A stretch of 64,000 nt of DNA, from positions 36,065,469 through 36,129,468 of the forward strand of contig BTRK01000005.1 in NCBI GenBank assembly GCA_036245805.1, in the 5' to 3' direction. Positions 34,530 to 46,156 of this stretch are shown one piece after another (the first letter of the stretch is position 1; each line of letters begins with the position of its first letter). A program made the translations under genes and the position numbers. Source of the DNA: Pristionchus mayeri. Lineage: Eukaryota > Nematoda > Chromadorea > Rhabditida > Neodiplogasteridae. The notes below the pieces were generated by a model. That model was not told where the DNA came from, searched no databases, and was given only the letters and a program-made list of their open reading frames with translations.

Positions 34530-35792
34530 TCAGGTTGGTCATAAAGTTTTGCGCGATTTTGACTAAAGTGCATTATTGCATCTACAATCGTTCGTTGTTG
34601 TCCAATCAACTTAGATCTTTTAGTGGTAGATAGAGGCTTTTATACTCTCTTTAGAGTACACTATCATAGATCTGTCCGATCAAGGAAAAGAATAAGGCGA
34701 TGTACCAAACTTCATGTGGATGATCAACGACCTGACTTTTCAAAGGATTTGATTTTCATTTAGAACGGAGATAGGACCCAATCTAAACCATAGTAGTCAA
34801 GTATGATGGGAATATATCGTACTGGTGATGTTGAGACTGACCAGCCACAAAGGGCATATTAGAAATATGCGCGTAATCCGATCTGTGGGTTTTAATGGCA
34901 CTTGTCAAGATAAGTTTTGGAGTACTATATCCATGCCGACAGTTCTTGAGATTTCAATTATTCATGATTGTGAACTACCTTTCCAGTACAAGTCACAATT
35001 CCTTTTGGGGGATAATGGGGCTCTCCATTCACGAACATGGTTCTTCGGATTTTAGGTGCCCAATTTAGAACATCGAAATACACACCTTAGGCTTTTTTTG
35101 TGCTAGACATGTGGTTTGAAGGGCGGTACTTTCCTGTTAAAATTAACGAACGACCCTTGCCCTATCACTCACTATTTAGGAATATTGTGGAGGTCGCTAC
35201 TTTTTCTAGGGTGAGCCGTCCTTGAAGACCCTCCATGTCAGGTTTTTTGACGTTTTCTTTGCAAAATAATTGAGTTACAAATATCACGTTTTTAGATGAG
35301 AAAGAAAACTGGGCTCTTAAATATTGATATAATAGAGAACCATGTAAGTAGTGATTACAGCGCCCATAGGTAGAGGTCACCTGCGTCAATCCTCGAAACA
35401 GGTGATTTGCTCGATTGAAATCTTATTTTTCTAAGTGCCCGGGTTTCATTGACCTCTACGAAGCCCATTTCGAATTCGGCAGGTCTCTCTTTTTGAAACT
35501 AGGTAGTGTACGCCTAGTGCTTTTTAATAAACTTTGTGAGTCTCCATCTAAAAATTTATCTGCGAAGTACAGCAACTTTAAATAAAATCTTTTTTTTGAA
35601 AAATTCAAAGTTACGCAGATCTTGATTTCTCGCTTAGTAGAGATACTTGGAATATTTCAACTATATTTTTCTAAAGGTCGAACATGTCCCTATATAACGT
35701 CATCAGGACAATACGTGGCGATTTGAGCAAAAGAAAATATACGAACTCAAACTTGGGGTCCGAAATCGCGCAAAACTTTATGACCAACCTAA
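34530..35792. mobile_element. Non-autonomous mariner-type element in gene E exon 2
   Basis: Terminal inverted repeats TCAGGTTGGTCATAAAGTTT / complement at the right end, about 29 bp long, are flanked by TA (34528-34529 and 35793-35794). No transposase motif was found inside. Removing it rejoins the MATH exon to a GTATGT donor at the same position as in gene G, so the insertion is exonic. Confidence 0.85.
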
Positions 35793-37079
35793 TATGAAGG
35801 TATGTACTAGGCCATTTTTTTTGTTTTTTTTCAATCCATATTTTAACAGCATTCTGTTCTAATCGGTAGCGGTCATTGCATACTTTCTCGCGAGAGTATC
35901 GCAAGCTGGAACGACATGAGTGACCCGGAAAATGTAAGTTAGGACACTACTTCAAGGCGGAAATTGCTTCTCTCACTTCTCGGACCGCAGACGAAAGCGA
36001 TACAACGTGTAGTGTAGTCTAGTCGAGAGACAGTCTTTTGTGAATTGAGATTTAATAATTTAATAGGAATTACTGACTTCAGGAATTTGTTAACAACAAC
36101 AAAGTGATCGTGGAATTCCACATCAAATTAATCAAGCCAGAAACGTAAGTAAACTCGTTCATTTTCTATTTGGGGTGGATCTCTTCCATTATTACCTTCT
36201 CCCGCATCCGGATCACTCGAAGGTTTTGTAATCGTGTATGGCATTACTATCTTGTATACCGTATCTTGTCCCTCCACTCCCTATTTTCAATACGGCCGAA
36301 TGGCATCACACATAGCGATTTATATATGATAGATTGTAGAATCAAAATGGTGCTCTTTCTGTTAAACTTATTAACCTCTAGATTTCTCTTTTAATGCTGT
36401 ACCGATCCTAGGATGGTTAACCTAGCCAAGTTCTGTTCTCCGATTGATCGTAATAATGTCACTCTGATAATTGAAGACAAGCGATTGCGAATTTCGAAGG
36501 AAGTAAGTGTCGATTCTTATTTTGCAGAGAACATATTTTGAATTTAACATGACTGTTTGTTAATTATTCTCTTGCAGTACCTGGCCATCCACTCTCCTTA
36601 TTTCTCTGCAATGTTCTTCGGAGATTGCCCTGAAAATGGAAAAGATGAAATAGAGATCAAAGAAGTTCTGTACGAGGTTAGACATACTAAATATTGTACT
36701 GGGTTTTAGGAAAAGATATTGTTTACGAAGATAGAAATGAAGCGTTTGTTGAGCTGAAAAAAAACGGTAGTGGTATGCAAAAAAACTACTCAAACTAAGA
36801 CTATGCTGAAAAAAATCGATTCATTTATTTGCTCACATTTTGATCTTCTCAAATTCAGTAGAGAAAAGTTGCAACATTCTCTGTATGTTTGTCTATTTAG
36901 GAATTCATCGACGTTGTGCAATTGATTTTCACACTGGATGTTCAAATCATCACCGGTAGTAAATTTCGCACTTCATATTTGAATAACATGTTACAGATTA
37001 AACGGTTTCTCACATTCTGGCTTTGGGAGATCGATTTCAGATGCAGGTTACTCCCTTCTAGTGTGCTTAATCGATCAAA

Positions 37080-38950
37080 AATATTTCACGCGTATCACGA
37101 GTCAGTGAAGGAGTGCGGGAACATTTCCAAATTTTCAATCGCGGATTAGCTCCTTATTATGTTGCAGTAATACCCTGGAGTCATGATTTCGAAAAATACA
37201 GGTGATAGGTCCCGTATTTAGGAATTTTCCGGTTTTGCACCTGGCTCTACTGTATTTCAGCTCCCAGATCTGCTACAGAGCTCGCACCGGGCTCAAAATG
37301 AGCGGAAGATTATTCTGAACAACTTTTATGTTGACAACTTTTTGAAATACTCGCAATTTTAAAAGTTATCAAAAAATGTTTAATCCCAAACTTTCAAAAA
37401 CTGTTTTCTCCATCACGCAGGAAACTTACAGCGGATTTTTATTTCATTAAAGGAAAGAAGATACCTTCATACATCTATAAAAAATATAAAATGGAAAATC
37501 GAGAGGGGTACCTCTTTCGATATTTCGCGTCCAAGGTGCCACATTGACATAGCATCAAAATAAATTATGTCCAGTGAACCCTAACTTCACATTCAATGAG
37601 AACTATATGTGATTTATTAGTTTTCTCAATGCTATAATTAATTTGGCATTGAAAAATTTCAAGTTTGGTAAAGTTTAAAAAATCGATTTTTTCGACCGCC
37701 ATTTATCGCTTATTATACGTCTGAAAGTCAAGATTATTAATCATACATAGTCAATAACTATATGAAAGTTTTAGTAGACCTCGGGACCTATGAAAATATT
37801 TGAGAAAGGGCCCACTCAAACTTCATAATGTTTAGCTTTTTTCACCCGAACATGCATTCCCGAGAGTTTCGGAAATATTGGAAGTTAATTTTTGACCATG
37901 CTCAATAGGTTATGGAACAGTTTGCAATTGTAATACAAGGTATGTGATGTGAAGAGCTGAAAAACGTTAGCAATACAACAAATGGCAACGGTTCAGAAAA
38001 AAATGCAAAATGAAGAGTTCAGAAAATTTCGAATTTTCCAGAATTATGAACTGTGCTAGTAATTCAATATTTGTTAAACATATCCCGCAATTTTAAATGT
38101 TTTCTCATTGAAAAAAGATCGCTAAACGTATAACCCAGGTCAACAAATGAACTTCCAATATTTCCGAAACTCTCGGGAAGGCATGTTCGGGTGAAAAAAT
38201 ATAAACATTATGAAGTTTGAGTGGGTTCTTTCTCAAATATTTTCATAGGTCCCGAGGTCTACTAAAACTTTCATATATTTATATACTATGTATGATTAAT
38301 AATCTTGACTTTCAGATGTGTAAATAAGCGATAAATGGAGGTCGACAAAATCGATTTTTTAAACTTCACCAAACTTGGAATTTTTCAATGCCAAATTAAT
38401 TATAGCATTGATCAAACTAATAAACCACATATAGTTCTCATTGAATGTGAAGTTAGGGTTCACTGGACATAATTTACTTTGATGCTATGCCAATGTGGCA
38501 CCTTTGACGCGAAATATCGAAAGAGGTACCCCTCTCGATCTTCCATTTTATATTTTTTATAGATGAATGAAGGTATCTTCTTTCATTTAATGAAATAAAA
38601 ATCCGCTGTAAGTTTCCTGCGTGATGGAGAAAACATTTTTTGTAATAACTTCTTTAAATTGCGAGGATTTCCAAAAGTTGTCAACATAAAAGTTGTTCAG
38701 AATAATTTTCCGCTCATTTTGAGCCCAGTGCCCGCTCTGTAGCTGGTCTGGGAGCATAAATACAGTGGAGCCAGGTGCAAAACCGAGAAATTCCTAAAAG
38801 CCGGCTGTGGGACCTATCACCTATATTTTCCGAAATCGTCACTCCAGGGTATTGCTACAACATAATAAGGAGCTAATCCGAGATTAAAAATTTCAAACTG
38901 TTCCCGAGAGGTCAGAATTTCATCCACTGACTCGTGATACACGTGATATG
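37080..38950. mobile_element. 1.9-kb palindrome in gene E intron
   Basis: The segment from about 37085 to 37890 recurs inverted at about 38130-38945. ATCACGAGTCAGTG at 37093 matches CACTGACTCGTGAT at 38925, and CTCGGGACCTATGAAAATAT matches its complement near 38240. The central unpaired part is about 240 bp. Arms of roughly 800 bp with few mismatches make it one of the largest foldbacks in the window. Confidence 0.85.
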
Positions 38951-39384
38951 CATAGTGTATTCCATTTAAGGAAGTGATTACTTGGTGTGAAATTAATTTG
39001 ATGACATCGAGAAAATTCACGAGAGCAAAGAAGCTTCGCGTTTCTGATGAATACAGACTCGACAAGCTGAGGGTAAAATTTTCTCAGTAGTTTGGATTTT
39101 AATGTTTTAATATTATTTAGGATCACTGTCTACAAAGTTACACTACTGATGCTGAGATCCGCTCTCTTGAGGTACTTAGTGATTTTTTACAAATTCTATT
39201 TGTCTCAGTAATGTGATCTGTAAATAAAGATAGAGAGAGAATACATAGAAGTCCACCATGATCATATGTAAATTTCACATTATTTGGTCTACATACCTAG
39301 TGGGATGAGAAATCCGTATAATTTTTTGGCAAATCGAGTTAGAATAATTATGAGAAATCAACATACGACTATTCTAATCTCACA

Positions 39385-39690
39385 ATATAAGGGGGGGGGG
39401 GGCTGATCCAACGTTCGGCGATCGCCAAGGCTTTGAGCGCGTAAGCAAAGATTCAAGGACTTTGAGTACTTACAACATGCTGAAAATAGCCGATATTCGT
39501 AAAGTTTTAACAATTTAGAATAGTTTCAGCGCTGTGTAACCCTAAATTGGTAAAACTTTACAAAAAAAATAAAATTTAACCAACATCGGGTACTTTTAGT
39601 ACTTTGTAAGTATTCAAAGTCCTTGAATCCTTGCTTAGTGCGCTCAAAGCCTTGGCGATCGCCGAACGTTGGATCAGCCCCCCCCCCTTA
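39385..39690. mobile_element. Foldback MITE in gene E last intron
   Basis: Terminal G/C runs (G11 at 39392, C9 at 39679) are followed by GCTGATCCAACGTTCGGCGA and its complement at the right end. Arms are about 100 bp, flanked by TATA-like sequence on both sides. Confidence 0.8.
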
Positions 39691-39825
39691 TATATTTCGC
39701 AAACGATCTATTGATTCTGATAGGATCGACTTCGCAAAATTTGTCTGTTCCAGTTTTCCGCCGAATACGCCTATTTCTCTGACAGAACGAAGTCGGCGAT
39801 TCGCAATCGAGCGATGGAAATATGA

Positions 39826-40218
39826 TCACTGACCCATCCAAATAGACGCATTAATTTGTTCCAATTAGTCATACAGTTGTCGATTAGTTAATTTCCCCTG
39901 TTCATTTGCTCTATTTATGTTCTACCGGGTAAGGAACAGGTTGGGTATTGCAGAGATACGATGGTTGATGATTTTTTTTAGGTTTCTGTTGTCGAAATGC
40001 TTCATCTTTCGTCCTTTCCTGTATGTTATTTTTTCAGTAGAATTTCAAGCGATCATTTCAATTTCTAGCAATTGTCATTATTATTGATAAAGGGTACTTC
40101 TTAGTTCTTCTTTGTCGACTTGCAAAAGATGTTTCTGATTCATCGATGAAGTACCTTCACCGTTTCAATTGATTTCATAATGTTTTATAGTACATTTTCG
40201 TTTTAATGTGCATTATAG
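39826..40218. other. Intergenic region between genes E and G
   Basis: AT-rich and non-coding, with no recognisable element. It resembles the spacer before gene E in its last 50 bp, including the acceptor just before the MATH exon. Confidence 0.4.
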
Positions 40219-41334
40219 GACGACTGACAATTCGAAAATTGATCTTCGATGGGAAATTGATAATGCGAGTTCGCTAACCCCAGGAGAATTGGAATCGCCA
40301 GTGCACAATGAAAGAGGATTCGAATGGTGAGATTGAAAGAATTATAGTAGAAAGACTTTGGAGTTTTGTGCAACTTCGAAATAACTATCTTCGAGCACAT
40401 CAGTTCAGTGTCGTTTAAATTCCGCATTAATACAGGCACAATTCGGCAAAATATTCATCTAGGAATCCCTTCCCCTTGTCCCCCTTCGAGAATATTAGCG
40501 GCAATTCGTTTAGAGATTGAGAGAGCGACTTGTTGTCTAAAGTGGGCGCTCTCTACACGCGCCGTGTAAGAACCTGTGTGCAAAGGAAAGAGAGATGCGA
40601 AAACTTCACTTTTGCATTTGAGTAATAGCGAAACACCATGCATATTATGGTTGTGCGGTTCCGGTGCCTCGCCTCGTGCTTGTTTTGAATCGAAGTAATT
40701 ACGCACTTAATCGCTTATTTAGGAAAGCAGCCATTCGTCCCGATCATCGGAACGCTCAGAAAATTCAGTTCACACTCCAGTACAAGCGTACGAAGAGCTC
40801 CTGGAGTGGCGACGCCGAAGTGGAATTTGTGCTCCACAGACGAAACACCTTCAATTTGGGTGGCACGGTATGCCCTAGAATACGTTTTTCTGGTTGTTTT
40901 TCAACCTTAGTTTTACAGCAGCGGAGATTTTTCAATGACGATGAGGGAAAATTTTATCTCCCAGTTAACGTGAGGTGGAATAGCCTGAGTGACCCGGCAA
41001 GTGTAAGTGATTAAGAGTATTTCAAGTCGCAAATTACCTCTCTTGCCCCTCTCACTTTCATCGAACCGACAGATGAAAGCGAGCGAAACCTAGTCTAAGA
41101 TAGTCCAGGAAAGGAGTCTTTTGTAAAATGTATTAAAAATAACTGATTTCAGGCACTTGTTATCAACAACAAATTGATCCTGGAATTTCACATCGACATA
41201 TTCAGGCCGGCGACGTAAGTAACATCGTTCGTTTTCTATTATAAGTGGATTTTATTTCATTATTAACATCTCCCGAATCCGGCTCACTTTCCGGTTTTAC
41301 AATAGTTTATGGCGTGACTACCTTGCCTACCGTA

Positions 41335-41341
41335 TGACTAC
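41335..41341 (+). repeat. Left target-site duplication of the 9.5-kb element
   Basis: TGACTAC here equals TGACTAC at 50864-50870. Joining the flanks gives a continuous intron resembling the paralogous gene E intron (for example TCACACA(T/C)AGCGATTTATAT on the right side). Confidence 0.8.
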
Positions 41342-42119
41342 CGGGGGGGGGGGGGTGGACATTTCCGCAACGGACATTTCCGCAACGGAGTACCATTCGC
41401 TTGACAGAAGGAGCAGCAATGTGGGAGTTGTTGCATTGTTACCAGTATGTGCTCCCCCACTTTAGCATATATAAATTTTGTTACCAGGCGACCATGAGTT
41501 CTAAAGGGATATTACATAGATTGACGATTTCAACCTAATCGGTAGTAAATACCATTTTAGAAAATATCACTAACATAATAAAATATTTTTAAAATATTTA
41601 AATATCGAATATAAATTTAATAAATTTACAAATAATAAAAACAGTTATCGGTTTATGGTGGGCGAGCGGGTCGGAGATGTTTCGTGAAAATCGTCGTGTT
41701 TGAATGCACGCTCTTGATCGATTTCCCCGAACAACGACACGACGTCGCGAAGTCCCTCGTTTTGCTTGGTTTTCATTCGATTTTCATTGGTTTACACTGT
41801 TTTTTCTGGATTATTTTGGTACCCAGCGCTGTATCTGAGTGCCGTGGCTCTTTTTGCACCGAAATAAACGTAGTTATCCTGAATTACGATCGTTTTGAAC
41901 AACCTTTTCCTTCGAAAGACGACGGTTTTCTTGCAATTTCCCCGCAGTTTCTTTGATAAATTAGTTGCTAGCGCAGTGTATCACGCTAGTGAACCGTTTT
42001 GAGCCATTGGTGATTGATTCACCCCACTTTGTAGCTAATTATGCCAAGTTTGTGATCGTAAATTGCTTTCGATAAACCGCATCGCGTGACTAATCTTCGT
42101 CAAACCTGCTATCAGTTCT

Positions 42120-42365
42120 ATGCTCACGCAACGGAAGAGAAGGTGCGCCAGATGTGGCGCACAATCGAGTAAAACGCGCCGCTTCCCTGCCAATTTGAAG
42201 CGCTACCACCAATTTGTTTGGGTGAAGTCCCTTGGCCTCAGTAACGAGGAGGCCTTGCGCGAACTGGAGTTGTTTCGCGCGAGAGTGGCAAATAGCGAGG
42301 ACATTCGGTGGTGCGAAGCACATTTTGGAGCAGACGGTCTTCCGATAGAGGTAGAATATAGTTGA
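42120..42365 (+). CDS. THAP-like zinc-finger exon of the transposon
   Basis: From the ATG at 42120 the frame encodes Cys-x2-Cys (CARCG), SKTRRFP, the invariant-type Trp in FVWVKSLGL, and WCEAHF (Cys-x2-His) about 50 residues later. That is the C2CH pattern of THAP DNA-binding domains, common at the N-terminus of P-type and other transposases. A GTAGAA donor near 42351 may link it to small acidic exons at about 42531-42588, 42688-42759 and 42845-42908 before the core at 43.7 kb. Those joins are uncertain. Confidence 0.65.
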   Translation: MLTQRKRRCARCGAQSSKTRRFPANLKRYHQFVWVKSLGLSNEEALRELELFRARVANSEDIRWCEAHFGADGLPIEVEYS

Positions 42366-42892
42366 TCCTATCCTATTTTTTAAATTTAATAATGCTCTTG
42401 AGGCTCCCGATCCGTCAAACGACGATCTAGATACTGGGGTAGCTGAGGTAGTAGTTGCCTTAGGGAAAACTATGAACGCTCGCTCTCATAGAAACGGCGC
42501 CGCACTGACCTACCATCTTCTTCATCTGCTGCAGTTCGCGTGGAGAATAACGAGGGCGAAGGGACACTCGAAGGGAATGAGACACATGTGAGAACAACTG
42601 ACACATTATTATCATTTATCATAGAGGAAGCATAATATTATTACACAAAAATATTATCCACATATGAGTGCGAGTACTAATATTAGGGCGAAGACGTGTA
42701 TGCTGTTGGCCATGATGATCAACAATCGCTGAACGAGCTGCCTATAGCCAATGAAAGGAAGGTACACAATATATTTTGAAAACTTTATCACTTCGCAAGA
42801 AATATGACAATCGAAGTTTGTATATATAAACACTATATCAATAGGCATTGTGGCAAGTGATGTCGAAATATAATGATGGGAGGACAGTAGAG

Positions 42893-43001
42893 TTGGCAAT
42901 ACGAGGACAGGTTACGAGCTCGTTAAGCCTCTTCCTCTTCGGATTGCGAAATAGGAGAATGGGGAGGATAATGACCTCTCCTCGTATTGCCAACCCTCGA
43001 G
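42893..43001. repeat. Short inverted repeat inside the transposon
   Basis: GTTGGCAATACGAGGA at 42893 and TCCTCGTATTGCCAAC at 42980 are perfect inverted copies, with further pairing inwards (CTCTTCCTCTTCGGATTGCG / CGAAATAGGAGAATGG partly). Confidence 0.7.
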
Positions 43002-43129
43002 GGCAGTACTGGATCAGAGGCAGTATAACAACCAGGCAACTCAAAATACATCAAACAATTTTCGGGAACTGTTAAAACTAAGATGGTTCTCACTGTCACA
43101 ATTCATCTCATTCCTGTTCACATATCGGT

Positions 43130-43195
43130 GCGTCGACCGGGAACCGAACCCGGGCCTCCTGCTTGGCAGGAATCCTACCACTGGACCATCGATGC
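43130..43195 (-). pseudogene. tRNA-Gly/Glu-like pseudogene, anticodon loop deleted
   Basis: The minus strand starts GCATCGATGGTCCAGTGGTAG, and has a T arm GGCCCGGGTTCGGTTCCCGG and an acceptor stem pairing 6 of 7 bases. It is only 66 nt long. The anticodon stem CCTGC/GCAGG closes directly on CAA, so about 4 nt of the loop, including the anticodon, are missing. Flanking sequence is itself a loose inverted repeat (CATTCCTGTTCACAT / ATGTGACAGGAAT). Confidence 0.65.
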
Positions 43196-43463
43196 GAATG
43201 GACATGTGACAGGAATAGGATGAATATGATTCCGAACATGTGTTCCCCACAATGGGACTAAGAGGGAAGAGTAGGCCAAGGGAAGTATCAGGAAGACGAA
43301 AAGAGGAATTAGAAAGTTGCTGAAGTGTCGACCATGTCCTCTAGAACTCTTTCACAAGGGCTTGTATCTACATGGTGTCTCTATCTGACACATAATGACA
43401 CCGCTCTGATATTTATGTGTTACGATCAGTTCCCCAAAATATGTCCACATTAGAGTTGCCTGG

Positions 43464-45465
43464 TTGTTATACCATCTCATCAAATACTGCTCTCACTTAC
43501 TTCAACAATGCAATAAAGAAGTGAAAAAAATCCAGCTGCCTGAAGAGACGCCTCTATCAGTGTCGCAGCTGCAAATCGCCTCGCATGCACCTGAAATGGA
43601 TAGTGTAGTGCCTCAGAGATTACTGTCGACCATCTCAAGTGTTCCTACTGTAGAGAGATCGGTTAGCTCTAGAATGAGGGTATAAGATAACATAATGATT
43701 GAAGGATTCATCATTTCGTTTGTCTCAAGTTTCCCACCAGAGTGACTCAGATATCGAAGAGGAGGAAGAAGAGGACACGGCTGTCCGATCTGCATACTTT
43801 CTGACAGCTAAGTCGATGATTGACATGCTCTTTCGGAGGTGTCAAGCGTGTGGAGCATTGATCGACCCGATTAGTTTGCGATGGAGGCAAAAGGCTAGCG
43901 CCCTATGGGTGACCTACTCGTGCACTGGGTGCAAGAATCACTTCCGATGGGACAGCCAGCCTAAGAGGGGCAGAGGGAGAAGTAGAGTGTACGAGATGAA
44001 CCAGTCTCTCGCAGTGTCTGCGTTCATAACGGGCACTCCCATCACGGTGACCTATCAACTTGTGCTCGCTTACCCAAATTGTTCTTACAGAGACTCATCG
44101 ATCAATGTGATCTCCTCTCCATCGCAATCCCAAAAGAGCGATCCTTGCGCGATACGATTCGCGATACAACTTTTTTTTTACCGTAACCCATATACTCGAA
44201 TATCTCTCGATCGCTTCATCAGAGCACGGGTAACCGATTCAAACGCAAGCGTCGATAAGCGAATCCGCGAAAAACCCAAGCTAAAAGGAATCGAGACGAG
44301 GAGGGACTTTTGGCACGCCCAAAAATCTCTCCGAAAAGCGTGGTGGGCGGTGAGTAAACAAATGACGTATTGCCCATCTAAGAAACCCTATTCAGGGGAT
44401 GAAGAAGGCAGACTGCCCCCTCCTCTTTCAATGGTACAAGTCGTTCTTTAACCATTTGTTCTACGTCAACAAGAAATTCCCAAACCGTGAAGATCGACCC
44501 CTCGCTCTTGAGTATGTTCGCTCGTTTATCAAACACTGCACGGGTCAACACAGATGGAGAAAGGTGGGCAAATGGCTAATTTATACTTATCGGGTTATTG
44601 TGCGACTAGGGAGACGATTTCAATCTGATCACCAAATGCGATCACTCAAATGTGCGAGCACCGAAGAGAGGAAAGAATGGGAAAGGGGTGAAGGCCGGCC
44701 AGAAAGGACCCCAGAAATCTCCTAAGCAATTGATCGAGGTAAATTGTTTGCCTATAGATGCTTTAGTTCTATATTTATATCACAATGAAAGGAGGACTCG
44801 CCTGAGCACCAGCTGCTCCGCTCCATTCTCTTCTCTCCCTCATTCGAGAAGGCCTTCCTCGCCTCTTCGGCCGACTTCGGAACGTCGATCTGCGAATGTT
44901 TCCATTCCCTCTCCAATCTCTACGCACCAAAACGACTTTCTAGGTAAATCCCTGCTATATATTTTTTAGCAAGAAGACATGCAACAACAAGAAGAAGAAG
45001 ACATTTTATCACATTAATAATCCTGATCTGTGCTAGCTCGGCGCCCTACTACAACAAAAAAATGAAGTGCACTGTGATGCACCACAACTCACTTGTCTAT
45101 GGTACCATCGCGGGCGAGAGGGTGGAGATCGGCAGCGTGCTTCTCTCTAGAAGGGGAAGAATTGCGGAGGCTGTGAAAAGAAAAATGAGCCCCGGAGAAC
45201 ACCCATGGAGGAACGAGGTACGGTATACTGAGTCAATGGAACATTAACTATTTTTTCTCAGATTCTTGAAGAATGCTGGGAGCTAAGGGACCAATACGAG
45301 GATAAGAGATTCCTCAAACGCATCGGTGCTCCTGAGGATGACCATTTCGATCTCCTCAAGGAAACCTACGATCGAATGATGAGGGGAGAGGAAAGTGAGG
45401 AGGAAAGCGAAATGGATGGTGAAGAGATGGATGATTTGAGCGAAATTGAGAAGGATTGGGAGTGA
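43464..45465 (+). CDS. Transposase-like protein of the 9.5-kb element
   Basis: Blocks in order: a Gln/Leu-rich part (43499-43685), an acidic stretch, then 43780-44060 with CQACG ... SALWVTYSCTGCK (two CxxC pairs), FRWDSQPKRGRG and NQSLAVSAFITGTPIT. After a gap with a likely intron, VTDSNASVDKRIREK ... RRDFWHAQKSLRKAWW lies at 44230-44350. After an acceptor near 44395, CPLLFQWYKSFFNHLFYVN lies at 44408-44465. The C-terminal exons are about 45062-45216 and 45262-45465 (acidic end, stop TGA at 45463). The order CxxC finger, W-x-SQP, SA-hydrophobic-TG, TD...S...IR, D-x-WH-x2-K, W...NHL matches a THAP-associated family I recall from fish and cnidarian genomes. DNA transposition is inferred. The exon joins are approximate. 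Confidence 0.6.
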
Positions 45466-46150
45466 TACTTCTATTATATTATACTCGTAACACAACACTA
45501 TCAGTCTAGAGTGTATGGCTTCGTAATCAATTTTGTAATTTTCTCAAGTTCTTGACTGATGAAAATCTGTTGGCTTTGCTGGACACACCTGACACAAGCA
45601 TGAGCAGCCCGCCTCCTCGATTGATGAAGACGTTGAGCGCCTGCGAAGGAAAATCTCTCATCTCCCTAATGAGCTTTCATTTATTCTTCATAAAGGGAAA
45701 TCTGTTCCGTTTTGGTTCAATGCTGGTTATTGTTGTCATATCAAAGAAATGAGATGGTACCTGTCTGTCAGTGATTCCGAATGCCTTGGCGATGGTCGGC
45801 CAAAATGGCCAAAAGATGGCCAAAAGTGACTCACTCCGCGTGCCATGATTCCACTCAACAATTCATTATTCAGAATGAGAAGCATGAATATACGACAGCG
45901 AGCACCTCGCACCCCCTCATTATCGCCTCTCTCTCGCACTCCTTGGGGAGGTGAGCAGCAAGGGATTAGACTCCGCGTGGAGATTTGACAGCGAGGAGGT
46001 TGCTATGCTACCCCTCCTCTCCCCTTCTTCTCCACTCATTCCCACACTATACAACTATTGCTACATCGGGCAAAGGACGATATTCTCTGCACAGTATCTC
46101 CCACACATATCACTAGATTCAGCACAAGAAACACCAATTCTCAATCGGAC
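45466..46150. other. Transposon interior with no supported gene
   Basis: Several short ORFs lie on both strands (60-70 codons) without domains or consistent splicing. This is the boundary between the plus-strand transposase-like gene and the minus-strand USP-like fragment. Confidence 0.35.
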
Positions 46151-46156
46151 TCACTC

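Larger units (their letters stand above)
33925..39825 (+). pseudogene. MATH-BTB pseudogene, gene E
   Basis: Exons: 33925-34031, 34390-34529 continuing at 35793-35799, 35850-35933, 36083-36144, 36412-36502, 36578-36676, 36901-36955, 36997-37046, 38971-39072, 39121-39171 and 39754-39825. The MATH part reads IVLRWGIDDVNSLTPGEL, KRTKSYWKGDANIEFVLHRR, and a final strand KVIVEFHIKLIKPET. The BTB part is well conserved (NVTLIIEDKRLRISKE, HSPYFSAMFFGD). Two lesions are visible. A 1.26-kb mariner-type element sits inside exon 2 at a TA, and the exon starting 36997 opens with an in-frame TAA (36999-37001) where gene G has AAC. The gene ends without a SUMO part. Domain order and exon lengths match gene A. 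Confidence 0.85.
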
